From Kuenenia sp039794105 (GTDB taxonomy: Bacteria > Planctomycetota > Brocadiia > Brocadiales > Brocadiaceae), in assembly GCF_039794105.1 (NCBI RefSeq), contig NZ_JBDIWA010000017.1:1-64000 (forward strand): a DNA stretch of 64,000 nt, read 5' to 3'. Each line of letters begins with the position of its first letter. The first letter of the stretch is position 1. A program made the position numbers and the translations under genes. A model generated the notes under the pieces. It saw only the letters and a list, made by a program, of their open reading frames with translations. It ran no database searches and had not been told where the DNA came from. Positions 26,562-35,419 of this stretch are shown here, piece after piece.

Positions 26562-27530
26562 TTAAACAAATAAAGAGCTTACCGATTCATGATGATGTAT
26601 TCTCATGATCGCATCTCCTAACAGACCTGAAATAGACAACACTTTAAACTTATCGCCAGTCGCTCTTGCTTTTTCAGAAAGCGGTATCGAATCAGTTATC
26701 ACTATTTCTTTTATCGGGGCAGCTGACAATTTTCCTATCGCTGAACCGCAAAAAACCGGATGAGTCGCTCCGACATATATATCCCTCGCACCTTTTTCTT
26801 TCAGGACATGCGCCGCTTGTGCAATAGACCCGCCCGTTGCAATTAAATCGTCGATCATAATCACATTTTTATTTGCAACCTCTCCGATTATAAAACCTAC
26901 CTCTGTCTCTTCAGGCCCTACCCGCCTTTTGTCAACGATTGCCATCTTCACACCCAAGCCCTTTGAATAATTCCTGGCGAGTTTTATACCTCCTACATCG
27001 GGAGTAACCACCACCAAATCTTCTGTCTTTAATTGTTCAAAGTATTTCATCATTACAGGAAATGCCAGAAGATGGTCTACAGGAATGTCAAAAAATCCCT
27101 GAATCTGAGCGGCATGTAAATCAAGGGTTAGAACCCTGTCCGCCCCCGCCGTCGTTATGAGATTTGCCACCAATTTTGCCGTTATTGGCACACGCCCTTC
27201 GTCTTTTCTATCCTTTCGCGCATAACCATAATACGGCAGCACCGCAGTAATACGCGCGGCAGATGCCCGCTTTAGACAGTCTATGAATATAAGAAGTTCC
27301 GTTAAGCTTTCATTGACAGGTGCGCATGTTGGTTGAACCAAAAATACGTCTGCACCCCGAACATCCTCATTGACCTTCAGGTCAATTTCGCCATCGGGAA
27401 AACGGCCAACGTAGGCATTCCCCAGATTGATCGAAAGGTGTTCGCAAATTTTTCTTGCCAAATCAGGATTTGCATTTCCGGAAAAAATTTTCAAATGATC
27501 TAACTCTTCTATCCTTCTCTTTTTGTCCAT
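26562..27530 (-). CDS. prs: ribose-phosphate pyrophosphokinase
   Basis: It makes PRPP from ribose 5-phosphate and ATP for nucleotides, His, Trp and NAD. The 322 residues have the two phosphoribosyltransferase folds, the metal/ribose segment TLDLHAAQIQGFFDIPVDH (about 134-152) and the PRPP-binding loop VIMIDDLIATGGSI (about 223-236). It lies 9 bp after the short glmU. Confidence 0.96.
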   Translation of the reverse strand: MDKKRRIEELDHLKIFSGNANPDLARKICEHLSINLGNAYVGRFPDGEIDLKVNEDVRGADVFLVQPTCAPVNESLTELLIFIDCLKRASAARITAVLPYYGYARKDRKDEGRVPITAKLVANLITTAGADRVLTLDLHAAQIQGFFDIPVDHLLAFPVMMKYFEQLKTEDLVVVTPDVGGIKLARNYSKGLGVKMAIVDKRRVGPEETEVGFIIGEVANKNVIMIDDLIATGGSIAQAAHVLKEKGARDIYVGATHPVFCGSAIGKLSAAPIKEIVITDSIPLSEKARATGDKFKVLSISGLLGDAIMRIHHHESVSSLFV

Positions 27531-27539
27531 TTCTCTACC

Positions 27540-28511
27540 TTAAAAAACTTGTTTTCCATTCCTCTCACTGCTTTTTACCTCTGTACCATCGCTCACTTTC
27601 GTGCCAGATTCCAAATATGCAAATGGTCCTATACGACAATACCGGCCAATAACTACATTTTTGCTTATATAAGAAAAGGGGTAAATTTTCGTTCCCGCCC
27701 CAATTTCTACATTATTTTCAACAAATGTGCTTCCTGTGTCTACTATAGTTACCCCGCTCTCCATAAAACCCTGCAGAATATCATCACGCCTTATTTTGTT
27801 AACGATTGCCAATTCTTGCTGGGTATTTATTCCTAACACCTCAACAGCGTCATCCGCCACAATTCCCTCTATTTTTTTCCCCTTATTGTGCAATAGTGAA
27901 ATGATGTCGGTTAGATAAAACTCCCCTTTTTTATTGTGTGGCTGAATCTCACTCAATCCTTCAAGGAGGGCTTTCGTTTTAAATGCATATATTCCCGCGT
28001 TGATTTCATTAATTGCTAATACATCACCGTCGGCTTCACTTTCTTCTATAATTTTCGCTATACTACCATTTTTATCCCTATATATCCGCCCATACCCTTT
28101 TGGTTTTTCCAGGCGTGCGGTTAATAATACAACATCAGCCGCAGTTTCATTATTTATGCTTATCAGCCTTTTCAGTGTCCGGGGTTTAATAAGAGGTGCA
28201 TCGCCATTTAAAATTAAAACGATATCCGCAGAACTATTAATTCTCTCTTTTACCGCAACAACGGCATGTGCTGTTCCTAATTGTTCCCGTTGTTCTACTA
28301 TTTCAACAGGTAATCCCTCTAAACTTTCTCCTACTTCTTCTTTTTTGTCACCCACTACTATGATTATCCGGGGAATTTCAGCCTTTTGCACAGAACAAAT
28401 AACACATTCAAGAAGGGTGCTGCCGCATACTTCATGCAAAACCTTTGGCAATGGTGAACGCATTCGAGTACCCTTGCCCGCAGCCAAAATAACTGCCGCA
28501 ATCTTTTTCAT
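27540..28511 (-). CDS. glmU: GlmU-type UDP-GlcNAc pyrophosphorylase, acetyltransferase domain cut short
   Basis: The N-terminal uridylyltransferase domain is complete: LAAGKGTRMRSPLPKVLHEV (11-30), the substrate loop EQREQLGTAHAV (about 78-89) and LNGDAPLI. It makes UDP-GlcNAc from GlcNAc-1-phosphate. After residue 245 only about four hexapeptide turns of the left-handed helix remain and the protein stops at about 323 residues; bifunctional GlmU is about 450. The catalytic acetyltransferase part is absent, and prs starts 9 bp later, so there is no hidden remainder. ATG 28511 is preferred over an upstream GTG (28529). Confidence 0.88.
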   Translation of the reverse strand: MKKIAAVILAAGKGTRMRSPLPKVLHEVCGSTLLECVICSVQKAEIPRIIIVVGDKKEEVGESLEGLPVEIVEQREQLGTAHAVVAVKERINSSADIVLILNGDAPLIKPRTLKRLISINNETAADVVLLTARLEKPKGYGRIYRDKNGSIAKIIEESEADGDVLAINEINAGIYAFKTKALLEGLSEIQPHNKKGEFYLTDIISLLHNKGKKIEGIVADDAVEVLGINTQQELAIVNKIRRDDILQGFMESGVTIVDTGSTFVENNVEIGAGTKIYPFSYISKNVVIGRYCRIGPFAYLESGTKVSDGTEVKSSERNGKQVF

Positions 28512-28574
28512 CTTTGTATTGCAATACACAAAATCATAAAACTACTGCAACTTACCCATTCCCTAAAAATAGAA

Positions 28575-28648
28575 TGGCTACCCGGGGAGGACTCGAACCT
28601 CCAATGAGAGAACCAAAATCTCTAGTGTTACCATTACACCACCGGGTA
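28575..28648 (-). tRNA. tRNA-Gln (anticodon TTG)
   Basis: It folds as a full cloverleaf on the minus strand. The acceptor TACCCGG pairs with CCGGGTA and is followed by discriminator G and an encoded CCA (3' end at 28575). The D arm contains TAATGGTAAC. The anticodon stem AGAGA/TCTCT encloses loop TTTTGGT with anticodon TTG, and the T arm is GGAGG-TTCGAGT-CCTCC. A first base U and discriminator G match bacterial glutamine tRNAs. It is located just upstream of glmU. Confidence 0.96.
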
Positions 28649-28711
28649 GCATTCTGCTCTATTATTTTTTATACAATGATACTATGGGATCGCACATCGC
28701 GTTATACTGCA

Positions 28712-30382
28712 CTATTCCGCCGTTAACACAGCGCCTTTATCCGCCGATGTAACACATTTTGCATACCGGGACAACACCCCATGTGTTATTTTTGGTTTTG
28801 GCGGTTTCCATGCTTCCTTTCTACGGGTAAGAATTTCTTTCGAAACATTCAAATTTAATGTGCGACCTGGAATATCTATCGTTATTTCATCGCCATCCTC
28901 CACCAAGGCAATGGGACCCCCAACCATCGCTTCAGGCGATACATGCCCAACACAAGGCCCCTGTGTCCCCCCGGAAAAACGCCCATCCGTAATTAAAGCG
29001 ACGGACTCTCCTAACCCAAGTCCCACAATCGCCGCCGTAGGAGACAACATCTCTCTCATCCCAGGCCCTCCGCGCGGACCCTCATATCGTATCACCACCA
29101 CCATGCCTTTGCTAATCATGGAATCCATAATTGCATTCATTGCAGCCTCTTCGCTATTGAAAACCTTTGCCTTCCCAGTAAACTGCATCATGTTTTCAGA
29201 TACGGCACTCTGCTTTATCACAGCACCATCGGGAGATAAATTACCGTATAAAACCGCTATCCCACCTTCTTTATGATATGCGGTGTCCTTTGACCTTATC
29301 ACCTCGCCATCGTTAATTATGGCGGATTTCGCTATCTCTTTTGTATTAAACCCGCTTACGGTAATACAATCGTGCAGGTCATCCTGTAATCGATTCATTA
29401 CGGCAGGAATGCCGCCCGCATAATATAAATCTTCCAGCAAATATTCTCCGCCAGGCTGCAAACTTGTGATATGAGGCGTTCTTGCGCTGATTTCGTCAAA
29501 TAACTTCAAATTAAGTTCCACGCCAGCCTCGTTTGCAATCGCGGGAATATGCAAACAGGAATTTGTTGACCCGCCAAGAGCCATATCTACCATGATCGCA
29601 TTTTCAAACGATTTACGCGTCATAATCTTTCTAGAAGTAATATCTTTTCTTACAAGATCTACCACCCGTTGGCCACTTTTATAGGCAATACGTTCCTTCT
29701 CCGCCGAAATTGCAAGAGTAGCGGCGCATCTTGGCAGAGACATACCTAACGCCTCCGATACACATGCCATGGTGTTGGCCGTATATAGCCCCTGACATGA
29801 CCCGGCTCCGGGACAAGCATCCATCTCTAAACACGACAATTCTTTATCGTCAATTTCACCTTTACGTCTTCTCCCTACCGCTTCAAAGGTATCTTTCACC
29901 AAGGACAACTTTTGCTTTCCATAACGTCCGGAAATCATAGGGCCAGCAGTAACAACAATCCCGGGGATATCCAATCTTGCGCAGGCCATTAACATTCCCG
30001 GCGTTATTTTGTCGCAATTTGTAAGCATCACCAACCCATCCAGACAGTGAGCGCTTACCACACACTCTATCATATCTGCAATCAGGTCCCTTGACGCAAG
30101 AGAATAATGCATGCCACTATGCCCCATTGCAATGCCGTCACAGATACCCGGTATACCAAAAACAAAGCTTACCCCTCCTCCCGCATGGACGCCTTTTTCA
30201 ATAGCCCTCTCCAGCGGACGCATATGAACATGTCCGGGAATAAGGTCGGTAAAACTGCTCGCTATTCCAATGAACGGTTTATCTAAATCCTCTTTGCTTA
30301 AACCAGTTGCGTATAAAAGTGCCCGTGCAGGAACACGCTCAAGACCTTTCGTAATTTTATCGCTTCTCAATTCCATCGTCAT
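28712..30382 (-). CDS. ilvD: dihydroxy-acid dehydratase
   Basis: This iron-sulfur enzyme is in isoleucine, valine and pantothenate synthesis; it converts 2,3-dihydroxy acids to 2-keto acids. The 556 residues show cluster cysteines in LTNCDKITPGM (about 119-129) and CPGAGSCQGLYTANTM (about 190-205), and the C-terminal TDGRFSGGTQGPCVGHVSPE. It has normal length. No T-box or other known leader was recognised in the 384-bp upstream gap. Confidence 0.96.
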   Translation of the reverse strand: MTMELRSDKITKGLERVPARALLYATGLSKEDLDKPFIGIASSFTDLIPGHVHMRPLERAIEKGVHAGGGVSFVFGIPGICDGIAMGHSGMHYSLASRDLIADMIECVVSAHCLDGLVMLTNCDKITPGMLMACARLDIPGIVVTAGPMISGRYGKQKLSLVKDTFEAVGRRRKGEIDDKELSCLEMDACPGAGSCQGLYTANTMACVSEALGMSLPRCAATLAISAEKERIAYKSGQRVVDLVRKDITSRKIMTRKSFENAIMVDMALGGSTNSCLHIPAIANEAGVELNLKLFDEISARTPHITSLQPGGEYLLEDLYYAGGIPAVMNRLQDDLHDCITVSGFNTKEIAKSAIINDGEVIRSKDTAYHKEGGIAVLYGNLSPDGAVIKQSAVSENMMQFTGKAKVFNSEEAAMNAIMDSMISKGMVVVIRYEGPRGGPGMREMLSPTAAIVGLGLGESVALITDGRFSGGTQGPCVGHVSPEAMVGGPIALVEDGDEITIDIPGRTLNLNVSKEILTRRKEAWKPPKPKITHGVLSRYAKCVTSADKGAVLTAE

Positions 30383-30628
30383 TCCAATCTATGTAAACCT
30401 TAATCTGCCTATATTATTGTGAATTTTCATTATAGCGAAAAGCTTACTATTGTCAAATCAAAACTGCCTTATGCTTTGGCAGTATAATTAGCCACAAACC
30501 AAAAATAATATGGCGATTCCCCTTCTTTTAGATCAACTATTTTAATAATAATCACCCTAATATATTTCCACAACTGGATTTTCGCTTGACTTCCCTATAA
30601 CACCACGTTTAAACTTTTGAGCGGCAAT

Positions 30629-30720
30629 AATGTTTATTCCGTATATATTTTAAGATTAGGCGTTTAGCGCCGTATAGGTAGCCGAAGAAAATGTCTCACA
30701 CAACTAGCCGGATAAACATT
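30629..30720. repeat. 92-bp inverted-repeat element or structured leader
   Basis: AATGTTTATTCCG at 30629-30641 pairs with CGGATAAACATT at 30709-30720. Between them lies a hairpin GGCGTTTAGCGCC (30659-30671) and paired-looking GGTAGCC/GGCTA segments. It could be a small non-autonomous mobile element or the structured 5' leader of the next gene, which starts 46 bp further on. I could not match a known riboswitch. The remaining 30383-30628 stretch is AT-rich without a visible gene. Confidence 0.45.
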
Positions 30721-30766
30721 CATCTCATTACTAATTATTAATCCCTGGAAATTCGAGGAGCATTTT

Positions 30767-31396
30767 ATGGACCATACTGAGCAATTGCAAATATCACAGA
30801 TAAAAAGGGCAGGGTTGCATAGAAGACTGTATGACTGGACTCTACATTGGGCACATACCCCCTATGGTTCCATTGCCTTATTTACACTGGCGTTTTGTGA
30901 ATCGTCTTTCTTTCCCATCCCCCCGGATGTACTCTTAATGGCACTTGCATTCTCAATCGCAAGAAAATCCTTTAAATATGCCGCCATTTGTTCCGCAGGG
31001 TCCATATTGGGCGGTGGTTTTGGATATTTTATCGGCTTCGGGTTGTTTGATTTTGTTGGAGTACCAATCCTCACCACCCTTGGGCTTATGGAAAAGTTTG
31101 ATTATGTAAAAGAACAATACAACACCAACGCCTTTTCCGCCGTTGCCATTGCGGGGTTTACCCCAATCCCGTACAAAGTCTTTACAATTGCAGCCGGGGC
31201 TTGCAAAATTAATTTGTGGACATTTTTCATTGCGTCAGCAATCAGCCGGTCGGGAAGATTCTTCATAGTTGCCGCTCTCATTTGTATTTTTGGGCCAAAG
31301 ATAAAACATTTTATAGAAAAATATTTTAATATTATCTCCATTGCCTTTGTCGTATTGATAGTAGCCGGTTTTTTTGTCATCAAATTACTTAAATAA
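30767..31396 (+). CDS. YqaA/DedA-related membrane protein (VTT domain)
   Basis: This 209-residue integral membrane protein has about five hydrophobic segments. The VTT/DedA-like core includes FCESSFFPIPPDVLLMALAF (about 43-62), GGGFGYFIGFGLFD (about 83-96) and AGFTPIPYKVFTIAAGA (about 128-144). YqaA relatives are placed with DedA proteins, some of which flip lipids. The substrate here is unknown. AATTCGAGGAG precedes the ATG. The stop overlaps the leader of the next gene, suggesting co-transcription. Confidence 0.82.
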   Translation: MDHTEQLQISQIKRAGLHRRLYDWTLHWAHTPYGSIALFTLAFCESSFFPIPPDVLLMALAFSIARKSFKYAAICSAGSILGGGFGYFIGFGLFDFVGVPILTTLGLMEKFDYVKEQYNTNAFSAVAIAGFTPIPYKVFTIAAGACKINLWTFFIASAISRSGRFFIVAALICIFGPKIKHFIEKYFNIISIAFVVLIVAGFFVIKLLK

Positions 31397-31406
31397 GGAA
31401 AGTACC

Positions 31407-33005
31407 ATGAAACACACAATGGTTATATTCACATTTTTCATATTTACCTTAATATCTTCCTTTTCCTTACTGCTTGCGGAAACGGAACCACCTCAGACAT
31501 GGGAGTCACAAGTCGCAGGGAAGTTTTACCCCGGCAATGAAGCGGCATTAAAAGACCAAATAAATGAATTTCTAAAGGAGGTTTCCAGTCAAAAGTCAAA
31601 TGGAAGACCCCTTGCAATCATATCCCCCCATGCTGGATATGTTTATTCCGGACAAGTCGCAGCCTATGGTTATAGCGCTATAAAGGGACATGGATTTAAG
31701 AGGGTGATTGTACTTTCCCCTTCCCACAGTGGGAGGAGATACCGGGGCGCCTCAATATTAAAAGCAGACAGCTATAAAACACCTTTAGGGAAAATTTCTA
31801 TTGACCAGAAAGCATGTGATTATTTGCTTAACACCTCTTTCACCGCAGAATCAAAAAATAAACGCAACAGCAGCCCTCTGAAGCTATTCGGAGATTATGA
31901 CGGCGCATACAAGGGAGAACATTCTTTAGAAACGCAACTACCCTTCCTGCAAATGACCTTGGGGGATTTTAATCTGGTACCCATCATGATTGGCATATTG
32001 GTCGATAATGATTTTGACAAAGTTGCAGAAGCCATTCGGCCATTGCTGGACGACAAAACACTGCTCGTCGTCAGTTCTGATTTTACCCATTACGGCGATG
32101 CGTACCGATATGTACCATTCAGAGAAAATGTGGAAGAAAACATAAAGATTCTTGACTATGGCGCTTTTGAAAAGATTCTTAATAAAGATTTTGGCGGACT
32201 CAGGGAATATAGAAAACAAACGGGAATAAATGCCTGTGGAATATTGCCTATTTCAATTCTTTTAAAACTACTGCCCGATAGTGCAAAAGGACACATTCTT
32301 CATTACGATACGTCAGGGCATCAGACAAATAATTTCGTCTATTCCGTTAGCTACGCATCCATTCTTTTCACAAAAGACGCAGAAATCAAATCAGGCGAAT
32401 ATCACCCGCAAGAAGAACCACAAACGGAAGGGCAATCCATTTGTCTTTCAGAAAAAGAAAAGAAAACACTCTTATCGCTTGCCAGAAACACTTTGGAAAC
32501 GTATGCAAATACAGGCGCTTCTCCTGAAATTGATTTGCAGCTTTTCACACAAACGCCAAGGCTTTTCGAAAAATATGGCGTGTTTGTAACATTAAAAAAA
32601 CAGGGGCAATTGCGCGGGTGCATTGGGTATATCCTTCCCAAAACCCCCCTTTACCAGGAGGTAGTTGAAAATACCATCAACTCCTCTGCAAAAGACAATA
32701 GATTTCTGCCGGTAACCCATGAAGAAATTAATGACATTGATATAGAAATTTCCGTTTTGAGTCAGCCAAGAAAAATAAACGGCCCCGAAGGGTTTACCGT
32801 TGGACAGGAAGGCATAGTAATTCGCAAAGGATATGCAAACGCAGTATTTCTTCCACACGTTGCCGCTGAACAGGGATGGGACAAAACGGAAACCCTTCAA
32901 CATCTCTGCAAAAAAGCCGGATTACCCATAAATGCCTGGAGAGACAACAATATGGAGTTCTTTGTTTTCACTGCAGACATATTTCACGAGGCAATGGGAA
33001 TTTAA
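31407..33005 (+). CDS. exported Memo-AMMECR1 fusion (AmmeMemoRadiSam system)
   Basis: The 532 residues start with a signal peptide (hydrophobic 5-20, ending near LLAETE), then a Memo domain (about 25-315; SPHAGYVYSGQVAAYGYSAI, VVLSPSHSGR and SSDFTHYGD show the metal-site residues). An AMMECR1 domain follows (about 350-530; GCIGYILPKTPLYQEV). These are parts B and A of the AmmeMemoRadiSam system, usually with a radical SAM protein that is not found here. ATG 31407 is chosen because AAGGAAAG precedes it and it gives the signal peptide. Export of this protein is unusual. The biochemical role is unknown. Confidence 0.85.
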   Translation: MKHTMVIFTFFIFTLISSFSLLLAETEPPQTWESQVAGKFYPGNEAALKDQINEFLKEVSSQKSNGRPLAIISPHAGYVYSGQVAAYGYSAIKGHGFKRVIVLSPSHSGRRYRGASILKADSYKTPLGKISIDQKACDYLLNTSFTAESKNKRNSSPLKLFGDYDGAYKGEHSLETQLPFLQMTLGDFNLVPIMIGILVDNDFDKVAEAIRPLLDDKTLLVVSSDFTHYGDAYRYVPFRENVEENIKILDYGAFEKILNKDFGGLREYRKQTGINACGILPISILLKLLPDSAKGHILHYDTSGHQTNNFVYSVSYASILFTKDAEIKSGEYHPQEEPQTEGQSICLSEKEKKTLLSLARNTLETYANTGASPEIDLQLFTQTPRLFEKYGVFVTLKKQGQLRGCIGYILPKTPLYQEVVENTINSSAKDNRFLPVTHEEINDIDIEISVLSQPRKINGPEGFTVGQEGIVIRKGYANAVFLPHVAAEQGWDKTETLQHLCKKAGLPINAWRDNNMEFFVFTADIFHEAMGI

Positions 33006-33084
33006 AATAGTTTGCCTGCAGTTTCTGCCCAAAACGTATTGAGGCTTCCTTATTAAACAAATTTTTCTCTACCGGAGTGTATCA

Positions 33085-33636
33085 TTGGAAGAAACTGCAA
33101 AAAAAATACTCTTGGAAATTGCCAGAAAAAGCGTCGCGTCCGCGGTAAAAAAAGAACCTGCCCCGGACTTTTCCTATGACCATCCTGATATCCAGGCAAA
33201 ACAGGGGGTTTTTGCCACGATAAAAAACCGGGGGAAGCTTCGTGGCTGCATTGGCCGGTTTGTATCTGATATTCCACTCTACAAGCTTGTTTCTGAGGTG
33301 GCAATTTCCTCAGCGACGGAAGATTCACGTTTTTTCGACAATCCGGTCACCCCGTCTGAACTTGACCAACTTAGCATTGAACTCTCCATCCTATCTCCGC
33401 TAAAACGTATCACAGACCCGTTTGATTTTGAATTAGGGAAACATGGCATATACGTCAAAAAAGGCTTTCAATCAGGATGTTTTCTTCCCCAGGTGGCAAC
33501 TGAAACCGGATGGAGCAAAGAAGAATTCCTTTCCCACTGTTGCTCCGGCAAGGCGGGTTTGCCCAAAGAAGCCTGGAAACACAGAGACATCGAAATGTAT
33601 ACCTTTACCGTTGAAATAATCAAAGATGACCGATAA
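33085..33636 (+). CDS. AMMECR1 domain protein
   Basis: This stand-alone 183-residue AMMECR1 domain has GVFATIKNRGKLRGCIGRFV (about 37-56), SSATEDSRF (about 75-83) and GCFLPQVATETGW (about 131-143). The start is TTG at 33085 with CGGAG eight bases upstream. No signal peptide is present, unlike the AMMECR1 part of the preceding fusion, to which it is clearly related. It may act in the cytoplasm with a radical SAM partner coded elsewhere. Confidence 0.85.
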   Translation: MEETAKKILLEIARKSVASAVKKEPAPDFSYDHPDIQAKQGVFATIKNRGKLRGCIGRFVSDIPLYKLVSEVAISSATEDSRFFDNPVTPSELDQLSIELSILSPLKRITDPFDFELGKHGIYVKKGFQSGCFLPQVATETGWSKEEFLSHCCSGKAGLPKEAWKHRDIEMYTFTVEIIKDDR

Positions 33637-33639
33637 AGC

Positions 33640-33734
33640 AGGGGCGAAGCATTTGCATGTTTGGGCATGAACGCATGTATGCCAGTTATTGCAAATGCTT
33701 CGCCCCTACGATTTCAAAAAACTAAACTGTTACA
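33640..33734. repeat. dispersed palindromic element, copy 2
   Basis: Perfect 18-bp inverted arms lie at 33640-33657 and 33690-33707 (AGGGGCGAAGCATTTGCA and complement). They are followed by the outer end TTTCAAAAAACTAAACTG at 33712-33729. The left outer end is missing, apparently replaced by the end of the AMMECR1 gene. The transcript would form a strong hairpin just after that gene. Confidence 0.8.
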
Positions 33735-33779
33735 TTTTAACTATTAATTGCTGATGACATGAGAGATGGAGATTGATAA

Positions 33780-34907
33780 ATGAAAAAACGCATTGCGGTG
33801 CTTGCAGGAGACGGAATAGGCCCTGAAATAATGAAAGAGGGTTTAAAAGTTTTGGATGCAATAGCAAAACAATTCGACCATATCTTTGATTACAAAGAAG
33901 CACTGGTAGGCGGTTGTGCTTACGATAAATACGGACACCCCCTGCCCGATGAAACCAAAGAGGTTTGCAACAATTCAGATGCTATCTATTTTGGCGCGGT
34001 TGGAGGCCCCAAATGGGAAAATTTACCTCCGGAACTTACCCCGGAACGCGGGGCGCTGCTTCCCTTAAGGGGCACATATAATCTATTTGCAAACCTGCGT
34101 CCCGCAATAATTTTCGGTCCGTTGGCTGATGCGGCATCGTTAAAATCAGAACGCCTCGAAGGAGGTCTTGACATACTGATTGTCCGGGAACTTACGGGAG
34201 GAATATATTTTGGGAGAAACAAGGTAAAAACCCTCACCCTCCACGAAGGAGCAATGCAGGGAAATTACGCGGTAGATTACATGATTTATTCCGTTCCGGA
34301 AATCGAAAGGATTGCGGCTGTCGCCTGTGACGCCGCAATGAAACGCAACAAAAAACTCACCTCCGTTGATAAAGCAAACGTCCTTGAAAGTTCAAAATTA
34401 TGGCGAAAGATAATCACTGAATACGTTCAGGCCCACTTTCCCCAGATACAACTTAATCACATGTATGTGGACAATGCTGCCATGCAACTGGCAACGAATC
34501 CAAAACAATTCGACGTGATCGTTACCGGGAATATGTTTGGGGACATATTGTCAGACCTCGCTTCCGCCATTACCGGTTCCATTGGCATGCTTCCAAGCGC
34601 AAGTCTTGCAAGAACAGGCTTCGGGCTTTTTGAACCCATTCATGGCTCCGCCCCTGACATTGCCGGACTGAATAAGGCCAATCCGTTAGCGCAAATACTC
34701 TCAGGGGCAATGATGTTAAAATATGCATTCGGCCTTAATAGGGAATCAAAGGCTATTGAAGAGGCTATAATGAAGGCGCTGGAAAATGGTTATCGGACGG
34801 CAGATCTCGCAAATAAAACTACGCAAAAGGGAAAAATCCTTTCAACATCCCAGATGGGAGACAAGGTCGTAGAATATTTAAGCAATGCAGGATTAGAAAC
34901 AGAATGA
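33780..34907 (+). CDS. leuB: 3-isopropylmalate dehydrogenase
   Basis: This NAD-dependent oxidative decarboxylase carries out the third step of leucine synthesis. The 375 residues show RIAVLAGDGIGPEIM (4-18), LFANLRPA (about 101-108), RELTGGIYFG (about 139-148) and the signature NMFGDILSDLASAITGSIGM (about 257-276). No other leu gene is adjacent. Normal length. Confidence 0.95.
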   Translation: MKKRIAVLAGDGIGPEIMKEGLKVLDAIAKQFDHIFDYKEALVGGCAYDKYGHPLPDETKEVCNNSDAIYFGAVGGPKWENLPPELTPERGALLPLRGTYNLFANLRPAIIFGPLADAASLKSERLEGGLDILIVRELTGGIYFGRNKVKTLTLHEGAMQGNYAVDYMIYSVPEIERIAAVACDAAMKRNKKLTSVDKANVLESSKLWRKIITEYVQAHFPQIQLNHMYVDNAAMQLATNPKQFDVIVTGNMFGDILSDLASAITGSIGMLPSASLARTGFGLFEPIHGSAPDIAGLNKANPLAQILSGAMMLKYAFGLNRESKAIEEAIMKALENGYRTADLANKTTQKGKILSTSQMGDKVVEYLSNAGLETE

Positions 34908-35017
34908 TATGCTGTGTTCATGTTTTTTGACAGGAATGAAACACTGTTTATTTGCTTTTTATTATAGAACCGGTACGAACAATTTTGCAAAAGAGCGAAA
35001 ACTCACAAAATGCAATT

Positions 35018-35389
35018 ATGGAAAAAAACGAAGCAGTCAATTACCAAAACAAACGCAGAAAGCCGGATTTTTGGGTTAGGTCTCTTCGGTGGTTTGTTGT
35101 GACGAGTTGGATACTTATGATTACTGCATTGCTGATTTTTGGTGCTGCAATACCAGAAATAGAGTCGTTCTTTGATAGGAAATTTAATATGCAGTTAATC
35201 AGCACATGGAACCGGAAATTGTCGTCGTATCTTTTTCATATAATGATCGTTTGGCTTTGTGTAAGCGTTACAGGGCTGGTGATAAACTCCAGGAGATGTC
35301 AGCGTAAGGATGATGAATTCCATATATCCCTTGTTTTTCTTGGTATAATATCGGTTTTTGGAATTATCGTTTATCTTTTCCTTTTTTAG
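35018..35389 (+). CDS. hypothetical three-helix membrane protein
   Basis: I do not recognise the family. From ATG 35018 the protein has 123 residues with three hydrophobic segments: about 25-48 (FVVTSWILMITALLIFGAAI), 70-92 (FHIMIVWLCVSVTGLVI) and 103-122. An in-frame ATG at 34952 would add 22 residues encoded by intergenic-looking sequence. It ends 31 bp before the SUMF1 gene on the same strand, so the two may be co-transcribed. Confidence 0.6.
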   Translation: MEKNEAVNYQNKRRKPDFWVRSLRWFVVTSWILMITALLIFGAAIPEIESFFDRKFNMQLISTWNRKLSSYLFHIMIVWLCVSVTGLVINSRRCQRKDDEFHISLVFLGIISVFGIIVYLFLF

Positions 35390-35419
35390 GATGAAACAAT
35401 CTCCGGAAAGAAGGTTTTA

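Noticed and set aside
30383..30628. Possible T-box or other amino-acid leader for ilvD
   Set aside because: No T-box sequence, no leader peptide rich in Ile, Val or Leu, and no terminator/antiterminator pair was seen.
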